Origin: an uncultured beta proteobacterium
GTDB taxonomy: Bacteria > Pseudomonadota > Gammaproteobacteria > Burkholderiales > Burkholderiaceae_C
Assembly: GCA_903914985.1 (NCBI GenBank)
Contig: CAIWRE010000251.1
Coordinates: 1-26,559 of the forward strand
Direction: 5' to 3'
Length of the DNA stretch: 26,559 bases
Shown: piece by piece, positions 22,720 to 26,559 of the stretch
How the letters are laid out: every line of letters begins with the position of its first letter
Position numbering within the stretch: position 1 is the first letter of the stretch
Position numbers and translations under genes: made by a program
The notes under the pieces: generated by a model
Seen by the model: the letters and a program-made list of their open reading frames with translations, nothing else
Databases searched by the model: none
What the model was told of the DNA's origin: nothing

Positions 22720-24111
22720 CTAGGGTGCGAAATGGTCTTTCAGCGACCGTGCAGAGCGAACTTGCGGATCGCGCGGCACGCCAGGGCTGGAAGCAAAATT
22801 ATTGGCGTCCGCCAAGGACGCAAAAGGTCCGGTGACGACCGCGAATTGCAAGGCCGCCTGGCCATTGATGTAGGTCGCCACAATCCGCGCGCGGCGCAGG
22901 TTGCTGTGCGCTTGCATCCAGAGCGTGGCTTCCGAATAACTTGGAACGATGGTGTGCTGGACCAGGAAGGTGCCTGCCGCCATCTGCCGCACCCAGGCTT
23001 GGCCCACCTGAGCCTGGGCGGGACTGATGATGACCTCTTCGACCTCATTCACGGGTGCGGGCGCGCTGCGCGCCGGCCAAGCAATGTCGCCAGGTTTGGA
23101 TGCCGCTGCAAGCGCCGGTGCAGCGCCTGCGCCGACCGCATTGCTTGCAGCCCCGGGGGTGGCCGCAGAAGCAGCGCTGGAGTTCGCCGCGGGCAGGGGG
23201 ACGCTGGCGCTGGAGGCGGGTGCGGAAGCAGCCGCGACCGGGGCTGAGCTTGCAATTTGGGGCGCAGCGATACCCAGCAGCAGCGCGGTTTTCTGGCTGC
23301 CGTAGAGCATGACCACCCCCAACGCGCAAACCATCAACAAGCCGGCCACGCCACTCATCCACAGCATCGCTCTGCGCACGGAACGCCGCGCCTTGGGCGC
23401 TGGTTCGAGGGCTGCAGGCGTCACCGGTGCGGGTGCCTCCACAGGAGCCTGCACCACCGGCGCAGGACTGGCGGCTACGGCAGCAACCGGGGCTGCCGGG
23501 GCATACCAGGGCGTGATTTTTTTGAGCAAGGCGCTCACGGCACCCTCACGCCCTTGGGCGCGGGCTTGCTCCAGCAACGCCTGGGATTGCGCTTCGGTGG
23601 GAGGTTCAATCTCCCAGTTCAATATGCGCCGCCCAAACGAGGCCAGCAAACGCTGTTTTTTGCTGGCGGTGGTCAGCAGCATCACCACCCGGATATTGGC
23701 GGCGGGAAAGTGCTGGACCAGGCGGGCCAGCAGCTGAATTTCATGGTCGGGCAGGGCCGATGCATCGTGAACGACCCAAATTTTGGGCGGAGCCACCGGC
23801 GTATTGGCGCCCATGGCTTCTTCAACCGAATAGAACTGCAGTACTTCATTGAAGCGGGTGATCAGGGCCTCGGCGCTGGCGGGGAAATAGACCTCCAGCG
23901 CGATCTGCGGTGCAGCTTCGCGCAAGCGTGCCACCAGCAGTTTGCCGTAGTGGTCCAGGATCACCTCGTGGTTGCTGACCAGCGACAGACTCATGTTGTC
24001 GTCGATCAGGGCAGCGACATAGCCCTCCAGGCGCATGCGGTCGGCCACGCGGAAGAACAGGGGCTGCACGCCAGCGATGGCGTCGTCGCCATACGTATTG
24101 AATTCGGTCAT
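22720..24111 (-). CDS. Degenerate AAA+ / transmembrane / SPOR-domain protein (DamX-like layout)
   Basis: A 463-residue inner-membrane protein. Residues about 20-180 resemble the ATPase part of ExeA/DamX-type proteins: a strand (MSLSLVSN) where Walker A should be but without GxxxxGK[ST], a Walker-B-like strand PPKIWVVHDASALPD (108-122), and a sensor-like strand RVVMLLTTAS. ATP hydrolysis is therefore unlikely. After a Pro/Ala linker (203-240) comes one TM helix at about 249-270, then an Ala/Ser/Pro-rich periplasmic linker (about 283-360). Residues about 380-463 look like a SPOR domain, which binds glycan strands lacking stem peptides: FLVQHTIVPSYSEATLWM, then ALQFAVVTGPFASLADAN. It overlaps flhB by 4 bases (ATGA). 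Role suggested by context: tying the flagellar export gate region to the cell wall or division site. Inference only. Confidence 0.75.
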   Translation of the reverse strand: MTEFNTYGDDAIAGVQPLFFRVADRMRLEGYVAALIDDNMSLSLVSNHEVILDHYGKLLVARLREAAPQIALEVYFPASAEALITRFNEVLQFYSVEEAMGANTPVAPPKIWVVHDASALPDHEIQLLARLVQHFPAANIRVVMLLTTASKKQRLLASFGRRILNWEIEPPTEAQSQALLEQARAQGREGAVSALLKKITPWYAPAAPVAAVAASPAPVVQAPVEAPAPVTPAALEPAPKARRSVRRAMLWMSGVAGLLMVCALGVVMLYGSQKTALLLGIAAPQIASSAPVAAASAPASSASVPLPAANSSAASAATPGAASNAVGAGAAPALAAASKPGDIAWPARSAPAPVNEVEEVIISPAQAQVGQAWVRQMAAGTFLVQHTIVPSYSEATLWMQAHSNLRRARIVATYINGQAALQFAVVTGPFASLADANNFASSPGVPRDPQVRSARSLKDHFAP

Positions 24112-25265
24112 GCGGCAGCCTGCGGCGTGAGCTGTTTGCCGTCGGCGTCAAACAGCATGGTGGGAGGAATCTTGGGATTGGGCCGTGCCATCGGTTCCAC
24201 GCCGGGTTGTATTTGGGCCAGGCTGAAGACGTAGGCAATCACCTGCGCCACCGCAAAGTACAGTGTCTCAGGAATCGATTGGTCCAATTCTGTCGTGAAG
24301 TACAGCGCGCGGGCCAGTTCCGGCGCCTGGAAAATCTCAATGTTGTGGTTCTTCGCTTCTTCGCGGATGCGTGCGGCCACAAAGTCAGCACCCTTGGCCA
24401 ACAGAATAGGTGCGCCGTCGGCGGTGGGGTCATAGGAAAGTGCGATAGCAAAGTGTTCCGGGTTGGTAATGATGACGTCGGCCTCTTTGACCTTTTGCAT
24501 CATGCGTTGGGTGGCCACTTCGCGCTGGCGGCGGCGGATCTGCGCCTTGACCTCGGGGCGGCCTTCCATGTCTTTGTGTTCGTCGCGGATTTCCTGCTTG
24601 GACATGCGCATGCGCTTCATGAACGAGTAGCGCTGGTAGGGCGCGTCAATCATGGCAATCAACACCAGGCTTAATGTCAGCCACAGCACCGATTCCGAAA
24701 TCAGGGAGCCGGCAATAGACAAGGCCGGGTCGAGCGACATATTGCCCAGGGCCATCAGCTCTGCAAAATGCCGGTCCAGCATCATCAGCAAGACCACCGC
24801 AATCAAGGTGAACTTCAACACCGATTTCAGCAGCTCCACCACGGCATGGCCGCCAAACATGCGTGAGAGCCCTGCGATCGGATCGAGCTTGGAGAGCTTG
24901 GGCATGATCGCGCTCCAGGAAAACAAAAAGCCCCCCGTGGCGCCTGAGGCAAGAATAGCCACCACCATGGTGACCAGCATCAGCGGCAGCACCAGCAAAA
25001 AGGCGTGACCGGCCTGGAGGGCGAAGGCCTGGGGAAGCAGTGCGGGCGTGTCCAGAAACTTGCGGTCCAGCGCGAACCCGGCAGCGAAATAGACCGAAAG
25101 CTGGTGAAACCAAATACCGCCCAGGGACATCAGCATCAGCACCGCGCCAATCATCACGCCGGCGGCGGGAAGCTCGTGCGAGCGCGCGACCTGGCCTTCG
25201 TCACGGGCGCGCTTCAGCCTTCGGGCTGTCGGCTCTTCGGTACGTTCGGCGCTGTCGTCAGCCAT
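24108..25265 (-). CDS. flhB: Flagellar export gate protein FlhB (NPEH cleavage motif)
   Basis: A 385-residue FlhB. The start MADDSAERTEEPTARRLKRA is the family N-terminus, followed by four hydrophobic segments (about 34-62, 87-108, 140-165, 187-208). The cytoplasmic domain begins at about 213 with the basic linker MKRMRMSKQEIRDEHKDMEG. The autocleavage motif is N268-P269-E270-H271, against the usual NPTH; the codons (AAC CCG GAA CAC) are clear. Asn-Pro, where the backbone is cut, is retained. The downstream tail (FAIALSYDPTADGAPILLAK and QAPELARALYFTTELDQSIP) is normal. FlhB sets the switch from hook to filament export together with FliK. It lies 14 bases after fliR and overlaps the next gene by 4. 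Confidence 0.97.
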   Translation of the reverse strand: MADDSAERTEEPTARRLKRARDEGQVARSHELPAAGVMIGAVLMLMSLGGIWFHQLSVYFAAGFALDRKFLDTPALLPQAFALQAGHAFLLVLPLMLVTMVVAILASGATGGFLFSWSAIMPKLSKLDPIAGLSRMFGGHAVVELLKSVLKFTLIAVVLLMMLDRHFAELMALGNMSLDPALSIAGSLISESVLWLTLSLVLIAMIDAPYQRYSFMKRMRMSKQEIRDEHKDMEGRPEVKAQIRRRQREVATQRMMQKVKEADVIITNPEHFAIALSYDPTADGAPILLAKGADFVAARIREEAKNHNIEIFQAPELARALYFTTELDQSIPETLYFAVAQVIAYVFSLAQIQPGVEPMARPNPKIPPTMLFDADGKQLTPQAAA

Positions 25266-25279
25266 GGTGCTTGCTCAAC

Positions 25280-26050
25280 TTATTGCAGACCAAACTGGCC
25301 GCGAACTTCCACAAAGCCTTGCAGCCACAGCCACTGAATGCGCGCACCCATACTGGGCAAGGCCACCATCAAAATGACAAAGCCCGCCACAATCATGACG
25401 GGCAAGCCCAAGGAAAAAATGTTCAAACTCGGTGCTGCCCGGGTGGCCACGCCCAAGCCGATATTGATGAACAGCATGGTCACCATCACGGGCAGTGCCA
25501 GCAGCAGGCCGCCCAGGAACATCATGGAGCTCCATTGCACAAAGTGGGCCCAGGCGCCGGCAGTCACCAGGCCCTTGCCAATCGGTAGGCTGACAAAGCT
25601 GTCGATCACCATGCCCAGGAGCATGGCGTGGCCGCCCATGCCCACAAAAATCAGGGTCGAGACGATCAGCAGAAACTGCGCCAGCACCGGGACGTTACCC
25701 AGATTGGGGTCCATCAAATTGGCCATGGACAGCCCCACTGCGGTGGAGACCGAATGACCTGCGAGCAGAATCGATGCGGTGATGATCTGCAAGGTCAGCC
25801 CCATGATCAGGCCGATCGCCAGCTGGTTAAAAACTTCCACGATGCCTGCGGGCGACACCGGGTCAATCACGGGCCAGGTGAACACCGGGTAAACCATCCA
25901 TGTCACCGCCACCGCCAGCAAGATGCGCATGCGCACGTTGATGGAACGCAAGGAAAAGATCGGTGCCGACATCAGCAAGGCCGATATGCGCAGCATGGGC
26001 CACAAGAACGTATAAAAACGCTGCACGATGTCGTTGGCCAGAATTTCCAT
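25280..26050 (-). CDS. fliR: Flagellar export gate protein FliR (start at 26050)
   Basis: A 256-residue integral membrane protein of the export gate. The chosen ATG gives MEILANDIVQRFYTFLWPML, then RISALLMSAPIFSLRSINVR, matching the FliR N-terminus. A TTG at 26077 could add nine residues but lies close behind the fliQ stop and adds nothing family-like. Six or so hydrophobic segments follow, with the conserved LAIGLIMGLTLQIITASILL and the near C-terminal LNIFSLGLPVMIVAGFVIL. It assembles with FliP and FliQ into the helical gate and interacts with FlhB, whose gene comes next. Confidence 0.97.
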   Translation of the reverse strand: MEILANDIVQRFYTFLWPMLRISALLMSAPIFSLRSINVRMRILLAVAVTWMVYPVFTWPVIDPVSPAGIVEVFNQLAIGLIMGLTLQIITASILLAGHSVSTAVGLSMANLMDPNLGNVPVLAQFLLIVSTLIFVGMGGHAMLLGMVIDSFVSLPIGKGLVTAGAWAHFVQWSSMMFLGGLLLALPVMVTMLFINIGLGVATRAAPSLNIFSLGLPVMIVAGFVILMVALPSMGARIQWLWLQGFVEVRGQFGLQ

Positions 26051-26069
26051 GGTGCGGCTACTGCGCGAA

Positions 26070-26339
26070 TCAGGCAAATAGCGTGGGGATGCGCTGGAAC
26101 AAAGCGCGCGTGTAATCCACCAAGGTGGCCAACTGCCAGCCGCCCACGATGGCCAGCGTGATGGCCAGTGCAGCCAGCTTGGGGATAAAGCTCAGCGTGG
26201 CCTCGTTGATCGAGGTGGCGGCTTGAATGATGCCGATGAACAGACCCACGGCCAGCGATACGCCCAGCAGCGGCGCAGAGATCAGCACAATCATCCAGAG
26301 TGCCTGGTGGCCAAGGTCAACAACTGCCGCAATGTCCAT
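26070..26339 (-). CDS. fliQ: Flagellar export gate protein FliQ
   Basis: An 89-residue protein with two transmembrane helices (about 15-40 and 54-76), the normal FliQ size. The signature stretch VGLFIGIIQAATSINEATLS followed by FIPKLAALAITL is diagnostic. FliQ packs four copies around the FliP-FliR core of the export channel. The gene lies between fliP (43 bases upstream) and fliR (19 bases downstream). Confidence 0.98.
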   Translation of the reverse strand: MDIAAVVDLGHQALWMIVLISAPLLGVSLAVGLFIGIIQAATSINEATLSFIPKLAALAITLAIVGGWQLATLVDYTRALFQRIPTLFA

Positions 26340-26382
26340 GCTTGAGTTTCCGATCAGTAAGAGTGTTCAGTGCCGTGCGCCG

Positions 26383-26559
26383 CTAGTGCACAAAACTGGC
26401 TGCCAGCGAGCCCATGATCAGGCTCCAACCGTCCACCAGCACAAACAGCATGAGCTTGAAGGGCATGGAAATCATCATGGGCGACAGCATCATCATGCCC
26501 ATGGACATCAAGACGCTGGCCACAATCAGGTCAATGACCACAAACGGGATGTAGATCAA
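26383..26559 (-). CDS. fliP: Flagellar export gate protein FliP, C-terminal 58 residues (partial)
   Basis: The frame enters from the right edge of the window and ends at a TAG at 26383-26385. The 58 residues are the end of FliP: LIYIPFVVIDLIVASVLMSM, then MPFKLMLFVLVDGWSLIMGS. This is one of the most conserved stretches of the family and includes the last two membrane helices. The gene continues beyond 26559. It precedes fliQ by 43 bases in the usual fliPQR order. Confidence 0.97.
   Translation of the reverse strand: MIYIPFVVIDLIVASVLMSMGMMMLSPMMISMPFKLMLFVLVDGWSLIMGSLAASFVH

Noticed and set aside
26051..26077. TTG start giving nine extra residues on FliR
   Set aside because: FliR family N-terminus fits the ATG at 26050; the extension is polar and sits right behind the fliQ stop.

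Overview
This 26.6 kb, GC-rich window is the core of a flagellar gene cluster from a proteobacterium. Gene content and protein style (alanine-rich proteins, an flgA/flgM/flgN group divergent from flgBCDEF, an FlhB-tail protein after fliK) fit a betaproteobacterium, most likely Burkholderiales and possibly a Rhodoferax/Comamonadaceae-type organism. That placement is inference; no rRNA or other taxonomic marker is present.

Layout. (1) 9-5593, minus strand: flgB-C-D-E-F, encoding rod, hook and hook cap, led by a well-formed sigma-54 promoter in front of flgB. FlgE is very large (1060 aa) with an alanine-rich insert. (2) 5859-7022, minus: a LysM plus lysozyme-fold protein without a visible signal peptide, divergent from flgA. 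(3) 7167-8850, plus: flgA (sigma-54 promoter), then flgM and flgN (sigma-28 promoter). (4) 8835-12650, minus: flgP, flgT, a small LysM/FimV-like membrane protein, fliK and an FlhB C-terminal-domain protein, tightly packed behind a sigma-28 promoter. (5) 12760-19803, minus: a non-canonical island of repeat proteins. It holds an 11-repeat Sel1 protein, a protein with a degenerate phospholipase-D-like region, coiled coil and J-domain, a protein made of fifteen 25-residue W-D-W repeats, a small His-rich ORF, and a giant 22-repeat Sel1 protein. (6) 19999-21135, plus: a sigma-54 activator (AAA+ plus Fis-type HTH) that lacks a receiver domain. (7) 21167-26559, minus: fliP (partial), fliQ, fliR and flhB, followed without a break by three accessory genes: a degenerate AAA+/TM/SPOR protein, a small coiled-coil protein, and a one-TM protein with a His/Asp-rich segment.

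How it fits together. The promoters read as a two-tier cascade. Sigma-54 with the activator would switch on the rod/hook operon and flgA; sigma-28, restrained by FlgM, would then drive flgM-flgN and the flgP-flgT-LysM/FimV-fliK-flhX unit. FliPQR-FlhB form the export gate; FliK and the two FlhB-type tails set hook length and substrate switching. FlgP and FlgT suggest an extra outer-membrane-associated disk or ring around the basal body, as known for Vibrio and Campylobacter, which is less expected here.

The best candidates for something undescribed are the Sel1 / pseudo-PLD-J / WDW-repeat island inside the flagellar locus, and the three accessory envelope proteins co-transcribed with flhB. Their functions cannot be read from sequence alone.
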